A stretch of DNA of 34,534 bases. It comes from Bacteroidia bacterium. GTDB lineage: Bacteria > Bacteroidota > Bacteroidia > Flavobacteriales_E > Vicingaceae. Positions 16,287 through 25,018 of the stretch are shown here, piece after piece. A program made the translations under genes and the position numbers. Each line of letters starts with the position of its first letter. Position 1 is the first letter of the stretch. The DNA lies in assembly GCA_030429925.1 (NCBI GenBank), contig JAUIGQ010000014.1, forward strand, positions 1 through 34,534. Direction: 5' to 3'. A model generated the notes under the pieces. It was not told the DNA's origin. It searched no databases and saw nothing but the letters and a program-made list of their open reading frames with translations.

Positions 16287-17402
16287 TTGACAGAGAAAAG
16301 AAGCGCAAACCCCACTGATTTTAAGACTTTTAGACTAGTTTTAGCCGCGCTGTTTGCAGTGCTTTTTAATTTAAATTCTCACTCACTTCATGCCTCAGGT
16401 GGAGAAGGAAGCTTCAATGCTGGTGAGATGATCATGCATCACATTAGTGACGCACATGAGATCCACATCATTGGAGATGTAGCGATCTATCTTCCTGTGA
16501 TCATTAAGACCGAAGAGGGCTGGGATGTGTTTTCATCCTCTCATTTCTATCACAATGAGAAGCACTTAGACTCTGCTAGTGGCGGTGTTCATTATTACGA
16601 GCATGACAATTACCTTCTCTTTCATGAACACATCTATCTGAAAGAAGATGGATTGGTTTTGAATGAAGCAGGCGAGCCTGTTAATCAAGCAGTTGCTTTG
16701 GACATGTCTATTACCAAGAATGTAGCGGGAATTTTCTTGACCATCATTCTAATGCTGATCATTTTCATGTCTATAGCTAAGGCTTATAAAACGAGAGGCA
16801 TGGTTGCTCCTAAAGGATTACAAGGATTCATGGAGCCATTGATCCTCTTTGTTAGAGATGAAGTTGCAAGACCTTCCATAGGTAAAGGTGCAGATAGATT
16901 TGTTCCTTTCTTATTAACAATCTTCTTTTTTATCTGGATCAGTAACTTGCTGGGATTGATTCCATTTTTAGGTGGACTGAACATTACGGGAACGATGAGT
17001 GTGACCTTGGTTCTTGCAACCCTTGTTTTCATTATTACTACCATTAACGGTAAAAAAGATTATTGGGTGCACATTCTTTGGCCTCCAAATGTACCTTGGC
17101 CTATTAAGCTCATATTGGTACCAATAGAAATTGCAGGTTTGTTTATTAAGCCGGCTGTATTGATGGTTCGTTTAACAGCCAACATTACTGCTGGTCACAT
17201 TATCATCCTTGCTTTCGTTGCATTGATCTTCATCTTTGGAGAGCAGTCGGCGGGTGCAGGATATGGAGTAGGTATTGGTTCTACTCTCTTTATGATCTTT
17301 ATGAACTTTATCGAGTTGTTAGTTGCTTTCTTACAAGCATATGTATTTACGCTACTAGCGGCTCTCTATTTTGGAGCAGCCATTGAGGAGGCTCACCATT
17401 AA
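16287..17402 (+). CDS. atpB: ATP synthase F0 subunit a
   Basis: The predicted protein has 371 residues from the TTG at 16287; the frame opens at a TTG at 16227, but that codon lies in the promoter region. The C-terminal 240 residues hold the membrane domain of subunit a. The essential Arg is at about residue 295 in AVLMVRLTANITAGH, facing the c-ring and needed for proton translocation. Ahead of it is a signal-like hydrophobic segment (about residues 17-37) and an N-terminal extension of about 110 residues rich in His, Glu and Asp before the first F0 helix. Such an extension is common in Bacteroidota AtpB as far as I recall. The subunit acts in the inner membrane with subunits c and b encoded next. 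Confidence 0.9.
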   Translation: MTEKRSANPTDFKTFRLVLAALFAVLFNLNSHSLHASGGEGSFNAGEMIMHHISDAHEIHIIGDVAIYLPVIIKTEEGWDVFSSSHFYHNEKHLDSASGGVHYYEHDNYLLFHEHIYLKEDGLVLNEAGEPVNQAVALDMSITKNVAGIFLTIILMLIIFMSIAKAYKTRGMVAPKGLQGFMEPLILFVRDEVARPSIGKGADRFVPFLLTIFFFIWISNLLGLIPFLGGLNITGTMSVTLVLATLVFIITTINGKKDYWVHILWPPNVPWPIKLILVPIEIAGLFIKPAVLMVRLTANITAGHIIILAFVALIFIFGEQSAGAGYGVGIGSTLFMIFMNFIELLVAFLQAYVFTLLAALYFGAAIEEAHH

Positions 17403-17437
17403 TTTGTAATCTATTTATTAATTAAACTATATATAAA

Positions 17438-17683
17438 ATGGATTTTTTAACAGTATTACTAGAGGTTGCAGCTGCTGCCGGCTATGCCGGTCTAGGAGCG
17501 GGTGTTGCAGCTATCGGCGCAGGATTGGGTATCGGTAAGATCGGTGCTTCTGCTCTTGAGTCAATGGCTCGTCAGCCTGAATCAACCGGTGACATCAGAG
17601 CGAATATGATCGTTGCTGCTGCACTTGTTGAAGGGGTTGCACTTTTCGCAGTAATCGTTTGTCTGTTAGTTGTATTAGGCTAA
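17438..17683 (+). CDS. atpE: ATP synthase F0 subunit c
   Basis: The 81-residue protein forms two membrane helices joined by the polar loop ARQPE (residues 44-48), the hallmark of subunit c. The first helix is Gly/Ala-rich (GAGVAAIGAGLGIGKIG). The ion-carrying residue is Glu65 in ALVEGVALFAV. Sodium-type rings carry Gln in helix 1 and Ser/Thr just after the Glu. Here helix 1 has no Gln, and Gly66-Val67 follow the Glu, so the ring is predicted to carry protons. It is followed by a hairpin with a T-run before atpF. Confidence 0.96.
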   Translation: MDFLTVLLEVAAAAGYAGLGAGVAAIGAGLGIGKIGASALESMARQPESTGDIRANMIVAAALVEGVALFAVIVCLLVVLG

Positions 17684-17690
17684 CAAAAGA

Positions 17691-17733
17691 ACCGAAAGGC
17701 GACTCAGCGGTTGGCTGAGTTCGCTTTTCTTTT
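17691..17733 (+). terminator. Hairpin with T-run between atpE and atpF (terminator or attenuator)
   Basis: GCGACTCAGC at 17699-17708 pairs with GCTGAGTTCGC at 17714-17724 with one bulged base and a GGTTG loop. The stem can be extended outward through GAAAG (from 17694) with CTTTTC, and it is followed by TTTTCTTTT. It sits in the 80-base gap after atpE inside an otherwise continuous operon. Partial termination or 3'-end protection here would raise subunit c output over the others. Confidence 0.7.
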
Positions 17734-17763
17734 CACACTAAGACTTATAAATAGATATATAAG

Positions 17764-18252
17764 ATGTTATCAGTTAGTATAGGAACAGTTATTTGGACAA
17801 CCATCGCTTTTTTAGTTGTGGTTTTCCTATTGGCAAAATTCGCTTGGAAGCCAATTCTGAACTCCATCAGAGAAAGAGAGGAATCCATTGAGAAAGCTTT
17901 GGAGGATGCAGAGAAGGCAAAAGAGATGATGAGAGAATTGAAGGAGAACAATGAGAAACTTCTTCAAGAAGCTAGAATGGAAAGAGATGAGTTGATGAAG
18001 TCTGCAAGAGATGCAAAAGACAAAATGATCTCAGAAGCCAAGGATAAAGCTAAGGAAGAAGGTGATAAGATGATTACCAATGCCAAAGAAACCATCAGAG
18101 CTGAAAAAGCTGCTGCAATGAATGAATTGAAAAATCTTGTTGCAGAACTTTCTTTGAATATCGCCGAGAAGATCATCAGAGAGAAGTTGGCGAACGAAGG
18201 AAAGCAAAAAGAGATCATCGAGAATACGCTTAAAGAAGCTAAACTGAACTAA
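17764..18252 (+). CDS. atpF: ATP synthase F0 subunit b
   Basis: The 162-residue protein has a single N-terminal membrane helix (about residues 6-25), the conserved AKFAWKPIL exit and then a long, highly charged helix with heptad-like spacing to about residue 160. This is subunit b, the peripheral stalk dimer that connects subunit a to the delta and alpha subunits. The long Glu/Lys-rich helix has many M and A residues, as usual. The ATG at 17764 follows the intergenic hairpin by about 30 bases, and the gene ends 10 bases before atpH. Confidence 0.95.
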   Translation: MLSVSIGTVIWTTIAFLVVVFLLAKFAWKPILNSIREREESIEKALEDAEKAKEMMRELKENNEKLLQEARMERDELMKSARDAKDKMISEAKDKAKEEGDKMITNAKETIRAEKAAAMNELKNLVAELSLNIAEKIIREKLANEGKQKEIIENTLKEAKLN

Positions 18253-18262
18253 TAGCGATCAG

Positions 18263-18805
18263 ATGAAAGGACAAAGAGCAGCAGTCAGATATGCAAGATC
18301 TTTTATGCTATTGGCAAAGGAGAAATCCCAGCTTGAGGCATTGAAAGAAGATATTGAAAGCATTCTGCAGTCTATCGAAAATAGTAAGGAGCTAGAGAAC
18401 TTCTTGCATAGTCCGTTGATCAAGATCGAGAAGAAGAAGGAGATCTTGAACAGCTTGTTCAATGGAAAGGTAAGTGAACTAAGTCTGAAGTTCATCATTC
18501 AGATCACTGATCACAAGAGAGAGAATTTGATGAAATTGATCTGTCAGGAGTTCATCAAGCAATACAACAAAGAGCACAACATTGCCCTGGTTAACTTGAC
18601 TACTGCAACTCAACTGAACGATTCTCAAAGAAAGGAGATCTTGGATTTTATCAAATCTGCTTATAATTTCTCTGCTGTAGAATTTGAAGAGAAAGTTGAT
18701 GAAGACTTGATCGGAGGATTGATCTTGAGAATTGACGACAAGCAAATTGATGGAAGCATCAAGAGAAAATTACAAGACATAAAACAAGAATTAATACACG
18801 CATAA
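18263..18805 (+). CDS. atpH: ATP synthase F1 subunit delta
   Basis: The 180-residue protein starts MKGQRAAVRYARSFMLLAKE, with the alanine/tyrosine-rich first helix of the delta/OSCP family. It continues with a helical N-domain and ends in the conserved DLIGGLILRIDDKQIDGSI motif followed by KRKL. It caps the F1 head and links it to the b-stalk. Spacing is 10 bases after atpF and 18 before atpA. Length and motif placement match the family. Confidence 0.95.
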   Translation: MKGQRAAVRYARSFMLLAKEKSQLEALKEDIESILQSIENSKELENFLHSPLIKIEKKKEILNSLFNGKVSELSLKFIIQITDHKRENLMKLICQEFIKQYNKEHNIALVNLTTATQLNDSQRKEILDFIKSAYNFSAVEFEEKVDEDLIGGLILRIDDKQIDGSIKRKLQDIKQELIHA

Positions 18806-18823
18806 AAGCAAAATTTTTTAAAA

Positions 18824-20410
18824 ATGGCTGAAGTGAATCCGGCAGAAGTATCTGCAATTTTAAAAGACCAATTAGCAGGAGTAAAGTCCGCAGCAGACCT
18901 AGAAGAAGTAGGTTCTGTATTGCAAGTTGGTGACGGTATTGCCAGAATCTATGGTATGTCGCAAGTTCAATCAGGTGAGCTGATCGAATTTGAGAATGGT
19001 TTGATGGGTATTGTATTGAACCTTGAAGAAGATAATGTTGGAGCAGTATTGCTCGGATCTTCAAAACATGTTAAGGAAGGAGATACAGTAAAAAGAACCG
19101 GCAGAATTGCCTCTGTGAATGTAGGTGAAGGAATGCTAGGAAGAGTTGTTGATACCTTGGGTACGCCTATCGATGGTAAAGGGCCTATTGAAGGAGAGAC
19201 CTTCGAAATGCCGATCGAAAGAAAAGCACCGGGTGTAATTTATCGTCAGCCTGTAAATGAACCACTTCAAACTGGTATCAAAGCGATCGATTCTATGATC
19301 CCGGTTGGAAGAGGACAAAGAGAGTTGATCATTGGTGACCGTCAGACCGGTAAAACCACTGTTGCTATCGATACCATCATCAACCAGAAAGAATTCTACG
19401 ATAGAGGGGAACCTGTATACTGTGTTTATGTAGCAGTAGGACAAAAAGGTTCTACGGTTGCCGGTATCGTTAAGACATTAGAAGATGCAGGTGCTATGGC
19501 TTATACGACCATTGTTGCCGCAAACGCATCTGACCCTGCTCCTATGCAGTTCTACGCTCCGTTTACAGGTGCTGCTATCGCTGAATATTTTAGAGATACT
19601 GGTAGACCTGCATTGATCATTTATGATGATTTATCGAAGCAGGCGGTTGCCTACCGTGAAGTATCACTTCTATTGAGAAGACCTCCGGGAAGGGAAGCAT
19701 ATCCAGGTGATGTATTCTATCTTCACTCAAGATTATTGGAAAGAGCTGCAAAGGTGATCAACGACGATACTATTGCTTCTCAAATGAACGACCTTCCTGA
19801 TTCATTGAAAGACAAAGTGAAAGGTGGTGGATCCATCACTGCACTTCCGATCATTGAAACTCAGGCCGGTGACGTATCTGCTTATATTCCTACGAATGTG
19901 ATCTCGATCACAGACGGACAGATCTTCTTGGAGTCTAACCTCTTCTTATCCGGAGTTAGACCTGCGATCAACGTTGGTATCTCTGTATCTAGGGTTGGTG
20001 GATCTGCTCAGATCAAATCCATGAAAAAAGTAGCCGGTACCTTGAAACTTGACCAAGCTCAGTATAGAGAACTAGAAGCTTTTGCAAAGTTTGGATCTGA
20101 TCTGGATGCCGCAACAAAATCTGTATTGGACAAAGGAGCTAGAAACGTTGAGATCTTGAAGCAAGCTCAAAACTCACCAATGTCTGTTGAAGACCAAGTT
20201 GCCATCATCTACTTGGGAACAAAAGGTTTGTTGAGAGATGTTCCGGTGGATCAAGTGAAGAAGTTCGAGAGAGAATTCTTGGAATATATGAATGCTAAGC
20301 ACAGAGATACGCTAGATTCATTGAAAGCAGGAAATTATACAGATGCTGAAACTTCAGTATTGGAGAAAGTAGCAGCTGACTTGACCGCAGCATATAAGAC
20401 AACTAAGTAA
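18824..20410 (+). CDS. atpA: ATP synthase F1 subunit alpha
   Basis: The 528-residue protein has the non-catalytic nucleotide-binding site with Walker A GDRQTGKT at residues 171-178 and the family signature [20 protein letters not shown], then [18 protein letters not shown]. The three domains (N-terminal beta-barrel, nucleotide-binding, C-terminal helical) are complete. Together with beta, which is not encoded in this window, it forms the F1 hexamer. It starts 18 bases after atpH and ends 22 bases before atpG. Confidence 0.97.
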   Translation: MAEVNPAEVSAILKDQLAGVKSAADLEEVGSVLQVGDGIARIYGMSQVQSGELIEFENGLMGIVLNLEEDNVGAVLLGSSKHVKEGDTVKRTGRIASVNVGEGMLGRVVDTLGTPIDGKGPIEGETFEMPIERKAPGVIYRQPVNEPLQTGIKAIDSMIPVGRGQRELIIGDRQTGKTTVAIDTIINQKEFYDRGEPVYCVYVAVGQKGSTVAGIVKTLEDAGAMAYTTIVAANASDPAPMQFYAPFTGAAIAEYFRDTGRPALIIYDDLSKQAVAYREVSLLLRRPPGREAYPGDVFYLHSRLLERAAKVINDDTIASQMNDLPDSLKDKVKGGGSITALPIIETQAGDVSAYIPTNVISITDGQIFLESNLFLSGVRPAINVGISVSRVGGSAQIKSMKKVAGTLKLDQAQYRELEAFAKFGSDLDAATKSVLDKGARNVEILKQAQNSPMSVEDQVAIIYLGTKGLLRDVPVDQVKKFEREFLEYMNAKHRDTLDSLKAGNYTDAETSVLEKVAADLTAAYKTTK

Positions 20411-20432
20411 GAATAGAGCTGAACTAGAATAA

Positions 20433-21317
20433 ATGGCTAATCTTAAGGAAATACGAAGCAGGATCACTTCTGTTAGTTCAACCAGACAGATCACATCTGC
20501 CATGAAGATGGTATCTGCTGCCAAACTGAGAAGGGCGCAGGACGCAATTACTCAAATGCGACCTTATGCCAATAAGTTGAAAGAATTGCTGATGAACCTC
20601 AGCGAAGCTGCAGCCGATATGGAGCAAGGAAGCTATACAGAAGAAAGAGAGGTTGAAAGAGTTCTTTTGATCCCGATCACTTCTAATAGAGGACTTGCAG
20701 GGGCATTCAATGCCAATGTGATCAAGGAAACTAATAGAAGAATTGCCGAGGAATATTCCGATAAGGATGTTACCGTACTTTCCATTGGTAAGAAGGCAGA
20801 TGATTTCTTCAAGAAAACTACCTACAACATTAAGGGTACAACTCTTCCTTCTAGATTAGAGCAGCTTTATGATGATCTTACATTTGAAAGAGTGTCTGAT
20901 GTGGCTCAGAAGATCATGAACTCTTTTTCCTATAAGCAGTTCGATAGAGTAGAGTTGATCTATAACCAATTCGTTAATCCGGCTGTTCAAAATGTTGTAA
21001 GCGAGCAATATCTTCCGGTGGTGCCACCAGAAGGCGAATTAGAGGAGAATGAGAAGTCTGATTACATTTTTGAACCTACCAAAGAGTTCATTATCGGAGA
21101 ACTTCTTCCTAAATCATTGAAGATCCAATTGTACAAGGCTATCCTTGATTCTTATGCTTCAGAGCATGGTGCAAGAATGACCGCTATGCATAAAGCAACA
21201 GACAACGCATCTGAATTGATCGGAGAGCTGAAATTGGTCTATAACAAAGCAAGACAGGCTTCAATTACCAATGAGATACTTGAGATCGTTGGTGGTGCAG
21301 AGGCACTGAACAGCTAG
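20433..21317 (+). CDS. atpG: ATP synthase F1 subunit gamma
   Basis: The 294-residue protein begins with KEIRSRITSVSSTRQITSAM followed by KMVSAAKLRRAQ, the N-terminal rotor helix of gamma. It ends with ARMTAMHKATDNASELIGEL and a final helix (NEILEIVGGAEAL), the C-terminal rotor helix. The central Rossmann-like part contains SNRGLAGAFNANV. It forms the central stalk. It is the last atp gene here: what follows is a histidine kinase, not atpD/atpC. Confidence 0.96.
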   Translation: MANLKEIRSRITSVSSTRQITSAMKMVSAAKLRRAQDAITQMRPYANKLKELLMNLSEAAADMEQGSYTEEREVERVLLIPITSNRGLAGAFNANVIKETNRRIAEEYSDKDVTVLSIGKKADDFFKKTTYNIKGTTLPSRLEQLYDDLTFERVSDVAQKIMNSFSYKQFDRVELIYNQFVNPAVQNVVSEQYLPVVPPEGELEENEKSDYIFEPTKEFIIGELLPKSLKIQLYKAILDSYASEHGARMTAMHKATDNASELIGELKLVYNKARQASITNEILEIVGGAEALNS

Positions 21318-21404
21318 TAGGCCAAAGACTAAAGAACTTTTACTCTTTGCTCTAGTTCATTGAAGACATTCTAACTTCACTTCCCATCTGCAGCTTAGAA
21401 TAGC

Positions 21405-21412
21405 TATTTTTG
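21405..21412 (+). promoter_or_regulatory. -7 promoter element upstream of the histidine kinase
   Basis: TATTTTTG matches TAnnTTTG; the upstream element is weak (TTC at 21381). It separates the kinase gene from the atp operon and places transcription start about 25 bases before the ATG at 21443. Confidence 0.4.
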
Positions 21413-21442
21413 GATAGGTCTGAAAATTGCTATTCCTTAAGT

Positions 21443-24400
21443 ATGCGAAAAAGAAATGGTCTTATACCCTTCATTGTTGGAGTTCTATCCATTTTCTTTT
21501 TCATATTAGGACATAATAATTCCACTTTAGAGCAGGAGAATCAAGGCTTTGAAGAATTTCAGTCAGCTCAAAAGGAATCTCTTCAGAAGCTTTTAAACGA
21601 ACTTGAGTCGGACCTTGAAGTAGGAAAGTTATTTCATAGGCTTCCAGCTTATCAATCTCTTTACAAGTCGGAAAGAATTTCACTCTTCATATTAAAGAGC
21701 GATGAATTGTTCTTTTGGAATGAGGAAGAAAGTCCCCTTGATCTATCATCCTTAAAAGCAAAGAGCGATTTCATCAGAACACCCAATTCTTTGCACTTCG
21801 GTCTTAGAAAGCAAAAGGATAGCCTGACCTTTATTGCCTTAGAGCAGATCGGTCGCCGATATCCTTATCAGAATAGCTATCTCAAAACTGAGCTTTCAGA
21901 AGAATGGATACCCTACTTGGATAAAGTTGATGAGCTAAAGGGTTGGAGCAATGAGCAGTCTATTTCAACCGTTAATAATCAAGTTCTTGTCAGCAGTCTT
22001 TTCCTAATTCTAGGCTTGATCTTACTCTGTTATTCCATTCCTCTGCTATTGAGAATTGACGCTAAACTTTCCAATTATCTTACGATACTATTGATCCTTC
22101 TAGTTAGGACAATTCTATTTTTTTATAAACCGGATGCTTGGACTCATTTAGACATCTTTAAATCTACAGTTTTCAGCTATTCATTTTGGGGTCAGAGCAG
22201 TGCTGATCTGTTGATCAATAGTTTTTGTTTGATCCTGATCTCCTATCTGCTTATAAAACAGATAAAACAGTTCAACCACTTAATAGTCAAAGTGATCTCC
22301 TTCTTTTTCTTCTTGTTCTTTTCTGGAATTGCATTTCAATTGATATTCCATGCCGTACTGAATTCCCAGTTCAGCTTTGAGTTGGACAATATCTTTAAGC
22401 TTGAGGCTTCTAGCTTATTGGTTATTCTCAGTGTAGGAGTGTTGCTTCTCAATTCATTATTATTCCTCAAGAAAGCCATTTTAGATCAGAGAGAAACCAA
22501 AGGGCTTGCTCCATATTTTATTGTCCTTAGCATTGTCTTCATTTTGCATCAGTTATTCTTGACGGATGATTCAATTGTCTTCTTGCACGCTGCCTTCGCT
22601 TTGGTAGTTTTTGCATTGATGCTCAATTATCGGATCGGCATTAAATTGCCTGAACTGCTTTACGTTTTAATGATCCTGCTTTGCCTCTCTTCAGTGGCAG
22701 CAATACTTATAGAACGAGGTAATTATCAGAAAGAGAATTCATCTAGAAGAGTGCTCTTGCAAAAGTTGGCTGAAGAGAGAGATCCGCTTTTGGAATATTT
22801 GTTTACCAAAGTGCAGGATCAAATAAGATCAGATGATAGCCTTGTATCCTTTCTAGAGAGAAGATGGGAAATGCAAGATGAGCTGGAACGCTATCTGAGA
22901 AGTGAATATTTGAATGGATATTGGGATCGATACCGAATAAATTTTACGCTCTGTTCCAATGAAGATTCCATTTTAGTGGGTGGCACCAATATTAACCTAG
23001 CTTGCTTTAATTATTTCCAAGACAGGATCTATAATGAAGGAGATCAGATCAGTGCCATAAATCTTTTTCAACTGAGCAATCTCGCCGGAAGAATAGATTA
23101 TATCGGCGAAATACAACTCAGCACCGATAGCAGGTATAAGCTCTATATGGAACTTTCCAGAGATTATTTCTCTGAAGATTTGGGCTACCCTGAGTTATTC
23201 TTGAACAATGAAGATAAGAACCTGCGGCTAAAACTCGATGAATATTCATATGCGGTTTATTTCAAAGATGAACTGATCAACAGCGAGGGGGATCATGTAT
23301 ACAAGATTAATCAAAATGAAAAGGATTCTATTCCCTCAGCTTTTTATACTTATCAGACTGCTGATTATAGTCATACTAGATTGAACAAGAATGAAAATAT
23401 CACCATTATTCTCTCCAAGAAGAAAACAACACTTTTTGCCAACTTAAGTAGGGTCACTTATCTGCTTGTGATCTTCGGCATTCTATTTCTTGGATTCTCT
23501 TTGTTCTTGCTTGACTTCCCATTTTATCAACCACTCATCCTAACAGATTTCTCTACCAAGATCAGACTATTGATCAGCAGTACTTTATTATTGGCGCTTG
23601 TTCTATTCTTGGCAGGCACTACTTATTACATCAAAGAGCAATACAAATCAAAGAACTCAAAGGCGATAGAGGAGAAGCTTAGGTCCATCAGTTTGGAACT
23701 TGACCAGAAGCTCGGTGATTATGACAGCTTGAACAATTCAATGAATTCTTATGTAACCAGCATACTCATCAAGTTCTCCAATGTCTTTTATACAGATATA
23801 AACCTCTATGACTCAAAAGGGCAGTTATACGCAAGCTCAAGACCTGAGCTATTTAAACAAGATCTGAAGAGCAGAAGAATGAATCCAATGGCCTATGCTT
23901 CGGTGATCAGACAAGAACGATCAAAATTGGTTCAGAATGAAAACATCGGAGAGCTGGGATATTTATCGGCATACATACCCTTCAAGAATAGACAAAATGA
24001 GCTGCTGGCCTATTTGAACCTTCCCTATTTTGCGCGACAGGAAGAGTTGAATGAAGAGATATCGACCTTCTTAACACCTACCATCAACAGTTATGTGATC
24101 ATCTTTACCTTAGCCTTATTGATCTCCTTTTTATTGATCAACCAGATATCAAAACCTCTTCTATTGATCAGAAAACATATCAGTGGTTTAAAGTTTGGCA
24201 GCAGCACCGATCTTATTGAATGGCAGAGCAGTGATGAGATCGGCGAACTGGTAAGAGAGTATAATCGAATTGCTATTGAATTGGGTCAAAGTGCGGAAGA
24301 ATTGGCAAAATCTGAAAGAGAAGGTGCCTGGAGGGAAATGGCCAAACAGATCGCACATGAGATCAAGAACCCATTAACTCCTATGAAGCTTAGTGTTCAA

Positions 24401-24988
24401 CATCTGCAGAGATATTCTGAAGAGGATGGATCTGAGCTAAAAGAAAGGATCAAAAAAACAAGCGAGACTCTTATTTCGCAAATAGAGTCTTTAACGGCTA
24501 TTGCTGAGGCCTTTACTTCATTTGCCAAATTCCCGGAAAAGGATCTGCAAGATTTCGAATTACTCCCTTTAATAAAAGATGTATCTCATCTTTATGTGGA
24601 CCAGGCAGAGATCAATATCAGTCCGGAAGGGTTAGACGGCCAATTGATCAAAGCCGACAAAGATCTCGTCTTAAGGATCTTCAACAATCTGATCAAAAAT
24701 GCGATTCAAGCAAATGACAAAGAGGATCTTCCAACAATAGATATCCTTATGAGCGAGTCAGCTTCCAACCCTTCACAGATAGAAGTTAGCATTAGAGATT
24801 ATGGTAAAGGGATCAGCGAGGAGCAATCGAAGAAGATATTTGAGCCAAGCTTTACTACCAAATCGTCGGGAACGGGCCTTGGTCTGGCTATAGTGAAGAG
24901 AAGTTTGGAGCAAATTGGAGGAGATGTTCGAATGAGCTCAAAAGTTGGTGAAGGAACTAGTTTTGTTCTCTACTTCCCCAAAGCATAA
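21443..24988 (+). CDS. Very large multi-pass membrane sensor histidine kinase (HAMP, HisKA, HATPase)
   Basis: The predicted protein has 1181 residues from the ATG at 21443; an upstream TTG at 21410 overlaps the promoter element. It has an N-terminal membrane helix, an external domain to about residue 190, a block of about eight membrane segments (about 195-425), a second external domain, two more segments (about 660-735), a third external domain and a final segment leading into a HAMP-like linker. The phospho-acceptor is His972 in QIAHEIKNPLTPMK. The kinase domain has an N box (NLIKNAIQAN), DYGKGI, FEPSFTTK and GTGLGLAIVK, so it should be active. The H-box and HAMP layout resemble NtrY-type kinases. 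No response regulator is adjacent, so its partner is unknown. Confidence 0.88.
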   Translation: MRKRNGLIPFIVGVLSIFFFILGHNNSTLEQENQGFEEFQSAQKESLQKLLNELESDLEVGKLFHRLPAYQSLYKSERISLFILKSDELFFWNEEESPLDLSSLKAKSDFIRTPNSLHFGLRKQKDSLTFIALEQIGRRYPYQNSYLKTELSEEWIPYLDKVDELKGWSNEQSISTVNNQVLVSSLFLILGLILLCYSIPLLLRIDAKLSNYLTILLILLVRTILFFYKPDAWTHLDIFKSTVFSYSFWGQSSADLLINSFCLILISYLLIKQIKQFNHLIVKVISFFFFLFFSGIAFQLIFHAVLNSQFSFELDNIFKLEASSLLVILSVGVLLLNSLLFLKKAILDQRETKGLAPYFIVLSIVFILHQLFLTDDSIVFLHAAFALVVFALMLNYRIGIKLPELLYVLMILLCLSSVAAILIERGNYQKENSSRRVLLQKLAEERDPLLEYLFTKVQDQIRSDDSLVSFLERRWEMQDELERYLRSEYLNGYWDRYRINFTLCSNEDSILVGGTNINLACFNYFQDRIYNEGDQISAINLFQLSNLAGRIDYIGEIQLSTDSRYKLYMELSRDYFSEDLGYPELFLNNEDKNLRLKLDEYSYAVYFKDELINSEGDHVYKINQNEKDSIPSAFYTYQTADYSHTRLNKNENITIILSKKKTTLFANLSRVTYLLVIFGILFLGFSLFLLDFPFYQPLILTDFSTKIRLLISSTLLLALVLFLAGTTYYIKEQYKSKNSKAIEEKLRSISLELDQKLGDYDSLNNSMNSYVTSILIKFSNVFYTDINLYDSKGQLYASSRPELFKQDLKSRRMNPMAYASVIRQERSKLVQNENIGELGYLSAYIPFKNRQNELLAYLNLPYFARQEELNEEISTFLTPTINSYVIIFTLALLISFLLINQISKPLLLIRKHISGLKFGSSTDLIEWQSSDEIGELVREYNRIAIELGQSAEELAKSEREGAWREMAKQIAHEIKNPLTPMKLSVQHLQRYSEEDGSELKERIKKTSETLISQIESLTAIAEAFTSFAKFPEKDLQDFELLPLIKDVSHLYVDQAEINISPEGLDGQLIKADKDLVLRIFNNLIKNAIQANDKEDLPTIDILMSESASNPSQIEVSIRDYGKGISEEQSKKIFEPSFTTKSSGTGLGLAIVKRSLEQIGGDVRMSSKVGEGTSFVLYFPKA

Positions 24989-24993
24989 AAAAT

Positions 24994-25001
24994 TACCTTT
25001 G
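24994..25001 (+). promoter_or_regulatory. -7 promoter element upstream of the enoyl-CoA hydratase gene
   Basis: TACCTTTG matches TAnnTTTG and lies 17 bases before the ATG at 25019, just after the kinase stop. No good TTG was found at the right distance upstream. Confidence 0.45.
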
Positions 25002-25018
25002 TCCAAAATCATTGAAAT

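Noticed and set aside
17438-17683. Sodium-coupled ATP synthase
   Set aside because: Subunit c lacks the Gln in helix 1 and the Ser/Thr after the key Glu that mark sodium-binding rings.
21318-21404. Terminator after atpG
   Set aside because: Only short pairings were found (for example GAACT with AGTTC across a 15-base loop) and no T-run follows, so no terminator is claimed.
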